From positions 124,001 to 188,000 of the forward strand of contig NZ_RZNF01000004.1 of NCBI RefSeq assembly GCF_003992725.1: a DNA stretch of 64,000 nucleotides. The letters run 5' to 3'. The DNA comes from Rhodomicrobium lacus (GTDB lineage Bacteria > Pseudomonadota > Alphaproteobacteria > Rhizobiales > Rhodomicrobiaceae). Below are positions 36,883-45,937 of this stretch, one piece after another (within the stretch, counting starts at the first letter, position 1; each line of letters starts with the position of its first letter). A program made the translations under genes and the position numbers. Under the pieces are notes generated by a model. It saw nothing but the letters and a program-made list of their open reading frames with translations. It searched no databases and was not told where the DNA came from.

Positions 36883-37602
36883 ATGGAAAGCGCAGCGACG
36901 GCAAAAAACGTGCGTATCGCGGTCTGGACGCTTGATTGCGCAAGCGTGGCAGTTCATGAACAGCCAATGCCGCCTCGCACGACACAAAAGCCCACGCGCC
37001 GCCCGGATCTCGCACTCCAGCGAAAATATGGAGGGCTCGTCGCCGGTGTCGACGAAGCAGGTCGCGGACCTTGGGCCGGTCCTGTCGTCGCCGCCGCCGT
37101 GATCTTTCACGGCAAGCCTCCGGCGGGCATCAACGACTCGAAGAAGCTCGTTCCCGCGGAGCGCGAAGCGCTGTTTGCGAAGATTTTCGCTGCGGCGCAT
37201 GTGGGAATCGGCATCGCGCCGGTCGAACTGATCGACGATATCAACATCTACCACGCCACCCATCGCGCCATGTGCGACGCAATCGCAGCGCTGGCGATAG
37301 CGCCGGGCGCGGCACTCATCGACGGCAATCGCTGCCCTAAGCTCGACATTCCCGTCGAGGCGCTCGTCTCGGGCGATGCGCTCTCGATCTCCATAGCGGC
37401 TGCTTCGATCATCGCCAAGGTGACGCGAGACCGGATGATGACGGAACTCGCCTGCGCATTCCCGCCCTACCGCTGGGAGCGAAACAAGGGTTACGGCACC
37501 CAAGATCACGCATCGGCGCTCAAGGAGCATGGCGTTACGCCGCATCACAGAAAAAGCTTCCGCCCGGTATGGGAGCGGTTGATGATGGAGGCTGCCGCCT
37601 GA
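36883..37602 (+). CDS. rnhB: ribonuclease HII
   Basis: 239 residues from ATG 36883, chosen for GGAGGG at 36867-36872; ATG 36967 would give the more usual 211 residues, so the first 28 residues may be untranslated or an extension. RNase HII cuts RNA in RNA-DNA hybrids and removes single misincorporated ribonucleotides. The 'GVDEAGRGPWAGPV' motif (Asp57-Glu58) and later Asp residues in 'ALIDGN' and 'KVTRDRMM' form the metal site. It follows the radical SAM gene closely. Confidence 0.95.
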   Translation: MESAATAKNVRIAVWTLDCASVAVHEQPMPPRTTQKPTRRPDLALQRKYGGLVAGVDEAGRGPWAGPVVAAAVIFHGKPPAGINDSKKLVPAEREALFAKIFAAAHVGIGIAPVELIDDINIYHATHRAMCDAIAALAIAPGAALIDGNRCPKLDIPVEALVSGDALSISIAAASIIAKVTRDRMMTELACAFPPYRWERNKGYGTQDHASALKEHGVTPHHRKSFRPVWERLMMEAAA

Positions 37603-37637
37603 GGCTCGATGAAGCTGGCTTTTTGCCCGAAAAACGG

Positions 37638-37653
37638 CTGGAGCGCGCTCCAG
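37638..37653. repeat. 16-base perfect palindrome after rnhB
   Basis: CTGGAGCGCGCTCCAG, 36 bases after the rnhB stop. It has no T run, so it is not a classic terminator, but could form a stable 3' hairpin or be a protein site. Confidence 0.4.
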
Positions 37654-37804
37654 AGATCATCGAACGCGATTGCGCCGACAGACAGGTTGCCAAGCTTCGA
37701 CGCGCTTTTCATTCTGACTGTAATCGTTATGTTACCGTCTGGCTCTCTCCCGACACAGGTGTACGGCATGGCGTGCGTGATCGTTTCTCTCGTCCGGGGT
37801 TTTC

Positions 37805-39634
37805 ATGCGTAAACTCGTCGCCTGGACCATGATTTGGGCCTTGGCGCTGGGGCTGCCGATCCCCGCGTCGCCGGTCGCTTTCGCGCAGACCCCGCGTATC
37901 GTCACAATCGACGAGTGCCGCAACCTCACCGACACCGAAGTGCGCGACCGTATCCGCGAACTGGCCACAACCAGCCTCAAGACGGAATTGACGGCGATCG
38001 ATTACATGACGCTCGTCAATCAGTACTGGGCCAAGGCGGATGTCAACGCGCGTATAGACCGCGAGATCGACGCCGCCGTCGAGGCGGTCCGCGCCGACTC
38101 GAGCTGGGCCGACCGCGCGTATTCCACGATCAGCCAGTCCCGCGCCACGCTTTACGCAACGGCCGTCGCCGAGCGCGCCTACACCTCGCAAGCCTTCCGC
38201 GACGCGATCAACGAACTGGCGACGGGGGTGGCGAAAGAAGCCGCGTCGCGCATCGAGAAAGCGACGTCGCGGATCTCGAACCCGATCATCGCCTGTGTGC
38301 AGACCGCGCTTCAATCGCGCTATGGCGGCGCTGTCGCGCAGGTCTTCGCACAGGAGAGCCAGCGCAATCTCGACGCCGCCGCCGCCGACCAATCGCCCGC
38401 GAAGATCGAGACGGGAGACCTCGTCGCGACGAACGCCGGCTCGATTTCCGGTCTCGTGCTGATCGTGACACGGCGCGTGATCGGAAAAATCGTGCAAAGC
38501 GTCGGCACGCGCGTCGCAGGGATGGTGGCGAGCCGGATCGTGTCTTCGGTCGCGGGGCTGGCGGGTCTCGCGCTCATCGCGAAGGATATTTACGACGCGG
38601 GCGACGGGGTGTTTCCGATCATCGCGGAACGCATGAAGTCCGACGAAACGAAACTTCTCATCAAGGAAGAAATCGGCAAGTCGATCCAGACCGACATCGG
38701 CCAGCAGGTGGAAGTCATCGCCGACGAGACGGCGGAGCGCATCTATACGGTTTGGCTCGATTTCCGCCAGAAGTACAATCGCCTGCTCGCGCTCAGCGAA
38801 AAATCGCCCGCGTTCGCCGATTTCCTCAAGAACAGGCGGCTCGACCAGATCGGACGCCTCGGCCAGATCGTCGACATCGTAAGCGGAACCGAAGGCGGCG
38901 AAGCAGCCGTGCTGGCGCGCGTAGCCAACGGTTCGCTCAATCGCGCCTTGCTCGACCTCTCCGATGCGGCCCTTGTGATCGCGGAAGAGCAGAAATCCAT
39001 CGACAAGGCGCTGCGCTGGACACAGGTCGCCGGGCGCGAACTTCCGCGCGTGGTTGAACTCGGCGTCTATCGCTGGCTGCCGGTCGAGGGACTGACCACC
39101 GAGACACTCCAGAAGATTCTCGCGATCAACGACCGGATCGCCGTCGGGCGCATCGCCAATCTGTCGCCCGAGGCCCGCGACTTCATCCTGAGCCTCCCCG
39201 GCGATCAGGTGCGGGAATTCGCGCGCCGCCTCAACGACCGACAACTTGCGGCTTTCGCGGATTATGAGCGCAACCTGGAACCATCCGCCGCAAAGCGGCT
39301 CCTGCGAGCCGTCACCGACGACCCATCCGTCATGCGCGACCTCACCGCCGAGGGGATTCGCGAGGGGATCCTCGGAAGCCGCGACCAGCTTGCTGCGCTG
39401 GAAATGATGCTGCAGGAGGCTCCCAGCCTTTTCGGATATGGACGCATCCTCAAGGACGCAGCTCTCGTCAGCGGCGGCAACGTCGCATTTCGTGTGTTCT
39501 GGGAGCGCTACTGGCTTGCGGTGCTCGTCGGTTTCTTCCTCATTCTTGTCGTGCTGTCCTGGTTGCGCCGTTTGCTCTTCGGGCGTCCGCAGCAGATCGT
39601 AATCAGGGAGCAGGGAAAGTCGCGCACGCGCTGA
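37805..39634 (+). CDS. large envelope protein with signal peptide and C-terminal anchor, unknown
   Basis: 609 residues. Signal peptide 'RKLVAWTMIWALALGLPIPASPVAFAQ' with cleavage near residue 28, then a mainly helical, charged region. A Gly/Ala-rich hydrophobic patch lies near 235-262 ('VGTRVAGMVASRIVSSVAGLAGLALIAKD'). A second helical part follows, ending in a strong transmembrane helix near 565-590 ('YWLAVLVGFFLILVVLSWL') and a basic tail. So the bulk should lie in the periplasm, anchored from its C-terminus. I recognise no domain. It is transcribed alone between rnhB and a YbjQ-like gene. Confidence 0.75.
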   Translation: MRKLVAWTMIWALALGLPIPASPVAFAQTPRIVTIDECRNLTDTEVRDRIRELATTSLKTELTAIDYMTLVNQYWAKADVNARIDREIDAAVEAVRADSSWADRAYSTISQSRATLYATAVAERAYTSQAFRDAINELATGVAKEAASRIEKATSRISNPIIACVQTALQSRYGGAVAQVFAQESQRNLDAAAADQSPAKIETGDLVATNAGSISGLVLIVTRRVIGKIVQSVGTRVAGMVASRIVSSVAGLAGLALIAKDIYDAGDGVFPIIAERMKSDETKLLIKEEIGKSIQTDIGQQVEVIADETAERIYTVWLDFRQKYNRLLALSEKSPAFADFLKNRRLDQIGRLGQIVDIVSGTEGGEAAVLARVANGSLNRALLDLSDAALVIAEEQKSIDKALRWTQVAGRELPRVVELGVYRWLPVEGLTTETLQKILAINDRIAVGRIANLSPEARDFILSLPGDQVREFARRLNDRQLAAFADYERNLEPSAAKRLLRAVTDDPSVMRDLTAEGIREGILGSRDQLAALEMMLQEAPSLFGYGRILKDAALVSGGNVAFRVFWERYWLAVLVGFFLILVVLSWLRRLLFGRPQQIVIREQGKSRTR

Positions 39635-39889
39635 TGATTTTGAGCGAATGTCGCGATGCAAGGATCTTGGCGTGCCGATTTATCCGGTGTGGCGACGCCT
39701 GTCAGGCTGGAAGCTTGTTCGCACTGTCTCGCTCACGCCACCAGCAGAGCGCTTTCGCGTTCAGATCCGCCTGCACCAAATCGGAGCCGATTTAGCGCAG
39801 AAGATCTAAACGACAATCAAGTCTCGGAGCGTCGTGCCGCGTCCGATTTACCGCACGATGCTTAGAACCGAGCACGCAAGGGGGACCAC

Positions 39890-40246
39890 ATGCAGATTTA
39901 TACGGTTGAAACTCTTGCCGGGGAACGCGTCAAGGAAGGCGAACTGCTGCACGCGAGCATCGTCCTCGCCGCGAACCTGTTGCGCGACGCGCGCGAGGCG
40001 GTCACCAACGCAGTAGGCGGCAAAATGCTCCGGTACGAGCGGCTGCTCGACCGCGCAACCACCGACGCGTTGGAGCTTCTCAAAGAGAAAGCTGCGGCGA
40101 AAGGCTATGACGGGGTGCTCGCCGTGCGCATCTCGAACCCGTTCATGGTTCAGGGCAGCGCCGCTGTTACCGCCTATGGAACCGGGTTCACCTTCGTTTC
40201 GAGGGGGGACGCGGAAACCGGCATCCCCAGGCCCGAAGCCCAATAA
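39890..40246 (+). CDS. YbjQ/UPF0145-like protein (heavy-metal-binding domain family)
   Basis: 118 residues from ATG 39890, with AGGGGG about 7 bases upstream. The layout 'VKEGELLHASIVLAANLLRDAREAVTNAVGGKMLRYERLLDRATTDALELLKEKAAAKGYDGVLAVRIS' follows YbjQ-family proteins, small pentameric proteins of unclear role with a pattern of a beta strand, a Gly-Gly loop, a long helix and another strand. The usual 'G-x-A-V' end is replaced by 'YDGVLAVRISNPFM'. A distant relationship is the best statement. Confidence 0.65.
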   Translation: MQIYTVETLAGERVKEGELLHASIVLAANLLRDAREAVTNAVGGKMLRYERLLDRATTDALELLKEKAAAKGYDGVLAVRISNPFMVQGSAAVTAYGTGFTFVSRGDAETGIPRPEAQ

Positions 40247-40255
40247 AGCAGTCAC

Positions 40256-40300
40256 AGAAAAGCGGAAACCGGTTTTCCTCCCCGGAATTGCGTCGATACG
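40256..40300 (+). repeat. intergenic palindromic-type repeat, copy A
   Basis: A stretch beginning AGAAAAGCGGAAACCGGTTT at 40256 and continuing to a CGGAATTGCGTC segment resembles copy B at 60978-61020. Both match what I recall of a dispersed repeat in Rhizobiales genomes (gaaaagcg..accggttttccgtccggaattgcgt). Confidence 0.5.
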
Positions 40301-40477
40301 AAGAGGGGGTGCGAGACGCCGATTCCCGGAAGGTCGTTGACGGAGGCCAGGCGGTCGCGTTTCGGAGAAATGCGAAAACGCTCAAGCGTCGAACCGTCAA
40401 GCTGCCGGCCATCAATTGCCAAAGGGCGCGGGGGACTAGCCCACGCGCCAGAAATCGCCAGAGAAATAACGGACCGA

Positions 40478-41041
40478 TTACTCGGCGGCTTGCGAAGATG
40501 GCGAATTCATGCCTTCGAGGCGCGGAGCCGTCGCAATCGGATCTTCCGAGCGGCGCGATTTGCCTTCGAAGAACGCGCCCTGCTCGATGGCGAGCGACTT
40601 GTGGAAAACATCGCCCTCGACGTGGCTCGAAGCCTGCAGCGTCACGCGGTTGCCGCGCACGGAGCCCATGACGCGACCGCGCACGATCACATCTTCCGCC
40701 ACGATGCCGCCGGTAATTTGCGCCTTTTCGCCGACGATCAGCGACGAGCAATGAACGTCGCCCTGAATCTGGCCATCGACCTGAACCTCGCCACGCGAGA
40801 GCACATTGCCCGTGACGGTCAGATCTTCTCCGATGATGGATGGTGCCATGCGGTCTGGTCCCCTGAAGATCGGCGGCTTGGGTGCATAAACGGGCTGACC
40901 GGCGGAAACCTGGGGAGCCGGGCTTCCGAGCGGAGCCAATCCCTGCACGGGTTGACCGCCAATAGCTTTGCTCGTTGTTTTCGTTATCGGCTTTTGCGAA
41001 TCGAAATTGCTCATATCGGTCTCTGGCTTTTTACTGAACAT
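40478..41041 (-). CDS. bactofilin
   Basis: 187 residues from ATG 41041; an internal ATG ('MSNFDSQKP') is possible. Disordered Pro/Gln-rich N-terminus (about 70 residues), then the right-handed beta-helix bactofilin domain with repeated short strands: 'SIIGEDLTVTGNVLSRGEVQVDGQIQGDVHCSSLIVGEKAQITGGIVAEDVIVRGRVMGSVRGNRVTLQASSHVEGDVFHKSLAIEQGAFFEGKSRR'. Bactofilins polymerise without nucleotide and act in stalk formation, cell shape and localisation of wall enzymes, which suits a prosthecate or budding cell. No wall peptidase gene is adjacent. Confidence 0.94.
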   Translation of the reverse strand: MFSKKPETDMSNFDSQKPITKTTSKAIGGQPVQGLAPLGSPAPQVSAGQPVYAPKPPIFRGPDRMAPSIIGEDLTVTGNVLSRGEVQVDGQIQGDVHCSSLIVGEKAQITGGIVAEDVIVRGRVMGSVRGNRVTLQASSHVEGDVFHKSLAIEQGAFFEGKSRRSEDPIATAPRLEGMNSPSSQAAE

Positions 41042-41325
41042 CAACGCGACTCCGAGGCGATGCGCGGCGGACGCTTAACCTTTTAGAGCGGCATCTTCGC
41101 CATTTCAACGCCGATCGTGGCTTCGGTGAACACGGCACCGACTTCGCGGCAAAATCGTGCCTTTTCGGGCGCTCATGTACTGCCGCGCACATTTGGTCCA
41201 CAGTGTTGCATGTTCTCAATCAGACCCCTGCCTTTCAGGCGCGCGCCTGGTTGACTGGCCGCTTTTAAACTTGCAATTCGAATAAATTACCCGGCGCTGT
41301 CGATTCAGTTTTTGCAGCGCGCCTG

Positions 41326-41799
41326 TTAATGCTTGCCCGCAGCTTCCCGCACGGCATCCAGCACAGCCTCGGCGTGCCCCGGCACCTTGACCTTTCCCCA
41401 GCTTTTCAGAATTTTCCCGTCCGGGCCGATCAGAAATGTGGCACGTTCGACGCCCATATACGCACGCCCGTACATTTTCTTCTCGACCCATACGCCGAAA
41501 GCCTCGATCGCAGCCTTGTCCGGATCCGACAGAAGCGTGACGCGAAGCCCTTGCTTGTCGCGAAAATTCGCATGGCTTTTTACGCTATCGGGCGAGATGC
41601 CTATGATCTCCGCGCCCGCAGCGGCAAACGTATCCTTCAGGTCGGAGAAGCTCCGCGCCTCGGTTGTGCAGCCGCTCGTGTTATCCTTCGGGTAGAAATA
41701 GACAATCTTGAAGGGAGTCTTCAGGCCGCTTAGCGTGACGATCTTGCCTTCGGCATCGGGCAGCGCGAAATCGGGAGCCAAATCACCATTCTCAAGCAT
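41326..41799 (-). CDS. bcp: peroxiredoxin, Bcp/PrxQ type, single Cys
   Basis: 157 residues from the ATG at 41797-41799, with AAGG upstream. It reduces peroxides with thioredoxin-type donors. Peroxidatic Cys44 is in 'YFYPKDNTSGCTTEA'; the usual T-P-G-C-T is T-S-G-C-T here. It is the only Cys, so the enzyme must work as a 1-Cys form without the PrxQ resolving Cys. The remainder 'FRDKQGLRVTLLSDPDKAAIEAFGVW' and 'ERATFLIGPDGKI' is typical. Divergent from the AsmA-like gene. Confidence 0.93.
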   Translation of the reverse strand: MLENGDLAPDFALPDAEGKIVTLSGLKTPFKIVYFYPKDNTSGCTTEARSFSDLKDTFAAAGAEIIGISPDSVKSHANFRDKQGLRVTLLSDPDKAAIEAFGVWVEKKMYGRAYMGVERATFLIGPDGKILKSWGKVKVPGHAEAVLDAVREAAGKH

Positions 41800-42000
41800 G
41801 GGTGGGCCTTCCTTTCGTCTCTTTTTCCGGTCTATAGAGGCGAATTGCCAGAAAGAAAAGTCCCGCCGCAACGTCGGCTTTCGTCGGACACGCCGGGATC
41901 AGGCACGGTACGCGCGAGGCAAGGCTCGCGTTCTACGCTAACGGGGGAGAAGCGGGCATGCGTGTGGCTAAGGCCTCTCGCATGATCCAGTCGAAGCGCG

Positions 42001-45000
42001 ATGGATGACCGTTTTTCATCGAAAAGCCCGCACCGAGAACTGGTTCCCGAAAGGCATGGTCGCAATTTGGCGAAACCTTCTCCTTCCAAAGCACAGGTCC
42101 AGCTTTCTCGTCTCTCGAAAAGCGGAAAGGTGCTCGCCGACGCCATACCGGGCCACGTCAAAACAGCGTCGCGGCATTCCTTCCGTGTGGGATGGCGCTT
42201 GTCGGCCGTGCTCGCGGTTGTGTTTTCTCTCGCGGTCGGCGCGCTTTACGCGAGGCTTCTGACCGGGCCGATCTCGTTCGCCTTTCTCGTTCCCGCCGTG
42301 CAGGATAGGCTCAATGCGCAGTTCGACGGCTACTCGCTGCGTGTAGGCGGCGCAATCCTGCGGCTGTCTTCAAGCTGGGGTCTCGAATTCCGCCTCGCCG
42401 ACGTCAGCGTCGTCGACGAGAACAATCAGGAAATAGCCAAGGCTCCCCTCGCCTCGGTCGATCTGAGTGAAACTTCGCTTTTCAAGCTCGCGCTGGCGCC
42501 GTCCAAGATAAAGCTGCTGGGCCCCAAGATCCTGATTTTCAACGTGCCCGGCAAAGGTCTGACGCTGACGCCCGAGCCGACGACACCCGCACCGAGCCAG
42601 GGCTGGGGCGCGAGTCAGGCCGGCCTCGGCGATGCGTGGCAAACCACCGAAGCGACGCCGCAATCACCGGAGGTTGCCGGCGTGCATCAGCTTGCCCGGC
42701 AGGGATTGCATCTCAATGAGCCTGCCGCACTCGGCTTCGATCCGGCGCCCATTCTTCGCCGTCTGTTTGCCGCCATCGGAAAGCGAGGAGCCGCCTCTCA
42801 GGCGTTGAAAAGCATCGGCCTTCAGGACGCGGTGGTGTATTTCGCCAATGAAAACAACGTATCGACGTGGCGGGTTGCCGATTTCCAACTCAACCTCGAC
42901 GAACGCGGCGGCAAGAGTATCGTTGGAGGCCGGTTGACGCTGGAACGAAACAGCGCGGTGTGGCACGCGTCGTTTACCGCCGAAAATCGCCCGACCGAGA
43001 AACTTTACAGGGTGACCGCCTCTGTTCAGGACGTGGTGCCGAAGACAATCTGGGATAGCTGGCCGTCCATCGATGCGTTGAAGCTCGTCGAGCTTCCCGT
43101 CAGCGGGGAAGCCCATTTCGACATCGGATATGATGGAAGGCTCACGGGCGGCGATGCCGAAATCCGGCTCGGTGCGGGTCGTTTCTTCGCGCCGTTCGAC
43201 CAGAAACATCCGGCCGTCGTCGATGGAGGCACCTTGCGCGTGTCCTACGACAAGGCAAGCCAGGCGATCGTCGTCCGCCCGATGGAACTGCGCTGGGAGG
43301 AAAGCCTGCTCACCCTCTCAGGCCGTGTCGCACGAGAAACCGATCCGGCAACGGGTAGGTCCCTGTGGCGCGCCGGTTTCGACGGCCGGGGCACGCAGCT
43401 TTCCGCCCCGCAATACGCGGTGGCCCCGGTCGCGCTCGATGTATTCCGGATCGAAGGCGCGTATGACGAGGAAACGGACTCGGTCGCGCTGGACCGCTTT
43501 GAACTCGGCAGCCGCTCGTCGCGTCTGGCGTTTTCGGGGCAGGCTTCGCGTGTCAGATCAGGCGGCGCGATATCGCTTGTAGGCGACATATCGCCGATGC
43601 CCTTCTCCTTCCTGAAAGCTATCTGGCCTGTTTTCGTCGCGAACGGCGCGCGCGAGTGGGCTGGCACAAATCTACCCGTCGCGCAGGTCACGGGCGGCAC
43701 CGTCGCCGTGAACCTGTCGGCCGACCAGATCGCCGCGCTCGACGACGGCGGGGACATCCCGGAGAGCGCGGTTTCAATGCGCATGGGGCTATCCGGCGCA
43801 AAAATATATCATGTGAAGGGGCTGCCCCCCATCGAAACCCAGGATTCGCAACTGCGCATTCTGGGCCGCCGGTTCGTCTACGATATTCCGGGCGAAGCGC
43901 GCATCGAACTGCCGAGCGGCAAAATCGTCGCGTTCACGGACGGCCAGCTCCTCATCGACGATCTGCGTCCAGAATTTCCCGACGCCGACATCCGCTTCAA
44001 GGGCGGCGGCGAGGTCGCGGCGGTGCTCGAACTCCTCGACCAGCCGCCGCTCGGCTACGTCAAGGCCGTCGGGTTCAAGCCATCGCTCGTGAACGGTCAG
44101 ATGCACGCCTCGTTCGAGGTGAAATTCCCGCTCCTGATGAATCTCAAATTCGAACAGATGTCCATCACCGGGAAAAGCCGTGTCTCGGACATCCGCTCGG
44201 GTCCGATTCCGGGCGGTGTGTCCTTGAACGGCGGCAATGTCAATTTCGACATCTCGGAAAAGGCCATTGGCGCCAACGGCGACATCCGCGTGAATGGCGT
44301 GCCCGTCACGCTCGTCTGGCAGCGCATCTTCGACGCCCCGCCAGAGAAACAGCCGACGCTTCGCCTTGCATCCATCCTCAACGAGAAGGCCCGCGACGAG
44401 CTTGGCCTGAACGTCAATCACATGGTGAAGGGCGATCTTCCGGTGGCTCTCGCCATCGCGATGCAGCGGGACGGGCCGCCGAGGGTCATGATGGAGGCGA
44501 ACCTCACCAACGCCGACCTGTTTCTCACGGCCATCGGCTGGCGCAAGCCGCCCGGCCAGAAGGCGACCCTCGCTTGCGATGTCGTCCGGCGCAATGACAA
44601 CTCGATGCTGTTCGACAATTTCTCGATGACCGGCGACGGCATCGCCATCAACGGGCGCGCCGTCATGAACGACAAGCACCGGCTCGCATCGTTCAGCTTC
44701 CCCGAATTTTCCACCAACGCGCTCACCCATCTTTCCATCGCGGGCGAACTTACATCCCAAAATATCCTGAAGGTGCAGGCCAAGGGCGCGTCGTTCGACG
44801 GGCGGCAATTCTTCAAGACGCTGCTCAGCGCCGGCAAGATCGCCGACAAGGAGCCGGCGCCGCTGAAGGACGAGCCCGGCCTCGACCTCAACGTCGAAAT
44901 CGAGACCGTGTTCGGCTATTACGACACCAGCATCAAATCGATCATCGTCGACGCGAGGCGCCGGGGTGGAAAATTCACCTATATCGAGGCGGCGGGCAGG

Positions 45001-45732
45001 ATCAACGGCGAGTCGCCGGTCGCGGTGCATGTGGACCAGCGAGCCCGCGACGCTCGAATTCTGTCTTCGGATGCGACAGACGCCGGTTCCGCATTCAGAC
45101 TCGTCGGCTTCTACGGCGCGATGCGCGGCGGCACGATGAGCCTCCGCATGAACCTCGACGGCAGCGGCGGCGCGGACAAGAGCGGCACGCTCGAAGTGCG
45201 CCGCTTCGCCGTGGTCGGCGACCAGGTGGTGGGGCGCGTGGTTTCGCAGGCCGAAAAGGAGGGCGCGCGCTACAAGCCGGACGCGAGGCAGCAGCATGCT
45301 TACGCAGGCGACGCCTTTCAGTTCGACCGGATGGTGGTGCCCTTCTCCATCGCGCAGAGCCAGTTCCAGCTCCACGACGCGGCCATCAACGGCCCCGTAA
45401 TCGGGGCGACAATCCGCGGACGCATCGACTTCGCGCGCGAAACGCTAGCGCTATCGGGCACCTACGTTCCGCTCTACGGCTTCAATGCCGTGCTGGGCGT
45501 CGTGCCGGTGCTCGGCGACCTCCTCAAGGGACGAGAGAACGAGGGCGTTTTCGGTATCACCTTCGCGGTGCAGGGGCGGACGTCGAACCCGGACGTGATC
45601 GTGAACCCGGTGTCGGTGCTCGCGCCCGGCTTCCTGCGCCAGATCTTCGAGTTTGAAAACGCGCCCGCGCAACAGCCCCAGCAGCCGCCCCAGGCCCAGA
45701 CGCAGGACCGCCCGGCCGCGAAGGTGCGGTAA
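42001..45732 (+). CDS. AsmA-like/YhdP-type large envelope protein
   Basis: 1243 residues. After about 60 basic cytosolic residues comes one transmembrane helix (near 64-86, 'LSAVLAVVFSLAVGALYARLL'), then a very long periplasmic part dominated by beta strands (DUF3971 and AsmA-like C-terminal pattern, e.g. 'GGRLTLERNSAVWHASFTAEN', 'VAVNLSADQIAALDDGGDIPESAV', 'GTYVPLYGFNAVLGVVPVLGDLLKGRENEGVFGITFAVQG'). The last stretch is a family hallmark. Such proteins (YhdP, TamB-like) form hydrophobic grooves carrying phospholipids to the outer membrane. Size is at the upper range. The start codon may be slightly downstream. Confidence 0.88.
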   Translation: MDDRFSSKSPHRELVPERHGRNLAKPSPSKAQVQLSRLSKSGKVLADAIPGHVKTASRHSFRVGWRLSAVLAVVFSLAVGALYARLLTGPISFAFLVPAVQDRLNAQFDGYSLRVGGAILRLSSSWGLEFRLADVSVVDENNQEIAKAPLASVDLSETSLFKLALAPSKIKLLGPKILIFNVPGKGLTLTPEPTTPAPSQGWGASQAGLGDAWQTTEATPQSPEVAGVHQLARQGLHLNEPAALGFDPAPILRRLFAAIGKRGAASQALKSIGLQDAVVYFANENNVSTWRVADFQLNLDERGGKSIVGGRLTLERNSAVWHASFTAENRPTEKLYRVTASVQDVVPKTIWDSWPSIDALKLVELPVSGEAHFDIGYDGRLTGGDAEIRLGAGRFFAPFDQKHPAVVDGGTLRVSYDKASQAIVVRPMELRWEESLLTLSGRVARETDPATGRSLWRAGFDGRGTQLSAPQYAVAPVALDVFRIEGAYDEETDSVALDRFELGSRSSRLAFSGQASRVRSGGAISLVGDISPMPFSFLKAIWPVFVANGAREWAGTNLPVAQVTGGTVAVNLSADQIAALDDGGDIPESAVSMRMGLSGAKIYHVKGLPPIETQDSQLRILGRRFVYDIPGEARIELPSGKIVAFTDGQLLIDDLRPEFPDADIRFKGGGEVAAVLELLDQPPLGYVKAVGFKPSLVNGQMHASFEVKFPLLMNLKFEQMSITGKSRVSDIRSGPIPGGVSLNGGNVNFDISEKAIGANGDIRVNGVPVTLVWQRIFDAPPEKQPTLRLASILNEKARDELGLNVNHMVKGDLPVALAIAMQRDGPPRVMMEANLTNADLFLTAIGWRKPPGQKATLACDVVRRNDNSMLFDNFSMTGDGIAINGRAVMNDKHRLASFSFPEFSTNALTHLSIAGELTSQNILKVQAKGASFDGRQFFKTLLSAGKIADKEPAPLKDEPGLDLNVEIETVFGYYDTSIKSIIVDARRRGGKFTYIEAAGRINGESPVAVHVDQRARDARILSSDATDAGSAFRLVGFYGAMRGGTMSLRMNLDGSGGADKSGTLEVRRFAVVGDQVVGRVVSQAEKEGARYKPDARQQHAYAGDAFQFDRMVVPFSIAQSQFQLHDAAINGPVIGATIRGRIDFARETLALSGTYVPLYGFNAVLGVVPVLGDLLKGRENEGVFGITFAVQGRTSNPDVIVNPVSVLAPGFLRQIFEFENAPAQQPQQPPQAQTQDRPAAKVR

Positions 45733-45937
45733 ACATTCGGCGACGCCGAGGATCGCGCAACATTTGCGCGGCGTAACGCGTCGTGATGAAACGCCAAAAG
45801 CTCTTTTCAACGTAACGAGTACCCCGCGAGCGCGTCTCATCGCTCCGGGTTTTGCTCACGACACGTGAGCCAGGCGCCGCGCTCGTTCAAGCGCAGCCAC
45901 TCGGACGCCGGCGAGGACAGCGGACCGCCGAGGCTGC

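Noticed and set aside
37545-37812. Short frames on both strands between rnhB and the envelope protein
   Set aside because: Low protein character, no ribosome site, overlap with the rnhB end.
37727-39661. 644-residue open frame antisense to the 609-residue envelope protein
   Set aside because: The plus frame has a signal peptide and a terminal membrane helix; the minus frame has neither and is Arg/Asp/His-rich.
42001-42060. Start region of the AsmA-like gene resembling a degenerate intergenic repeat
   Set aside because: Similarity too weak to call; the frame is continuous with the gene.
43789-45375. 528-residue open frame antisense to the AsmA-like gene
   Set aside because: Shadow of a real gene; no start signals or family features.
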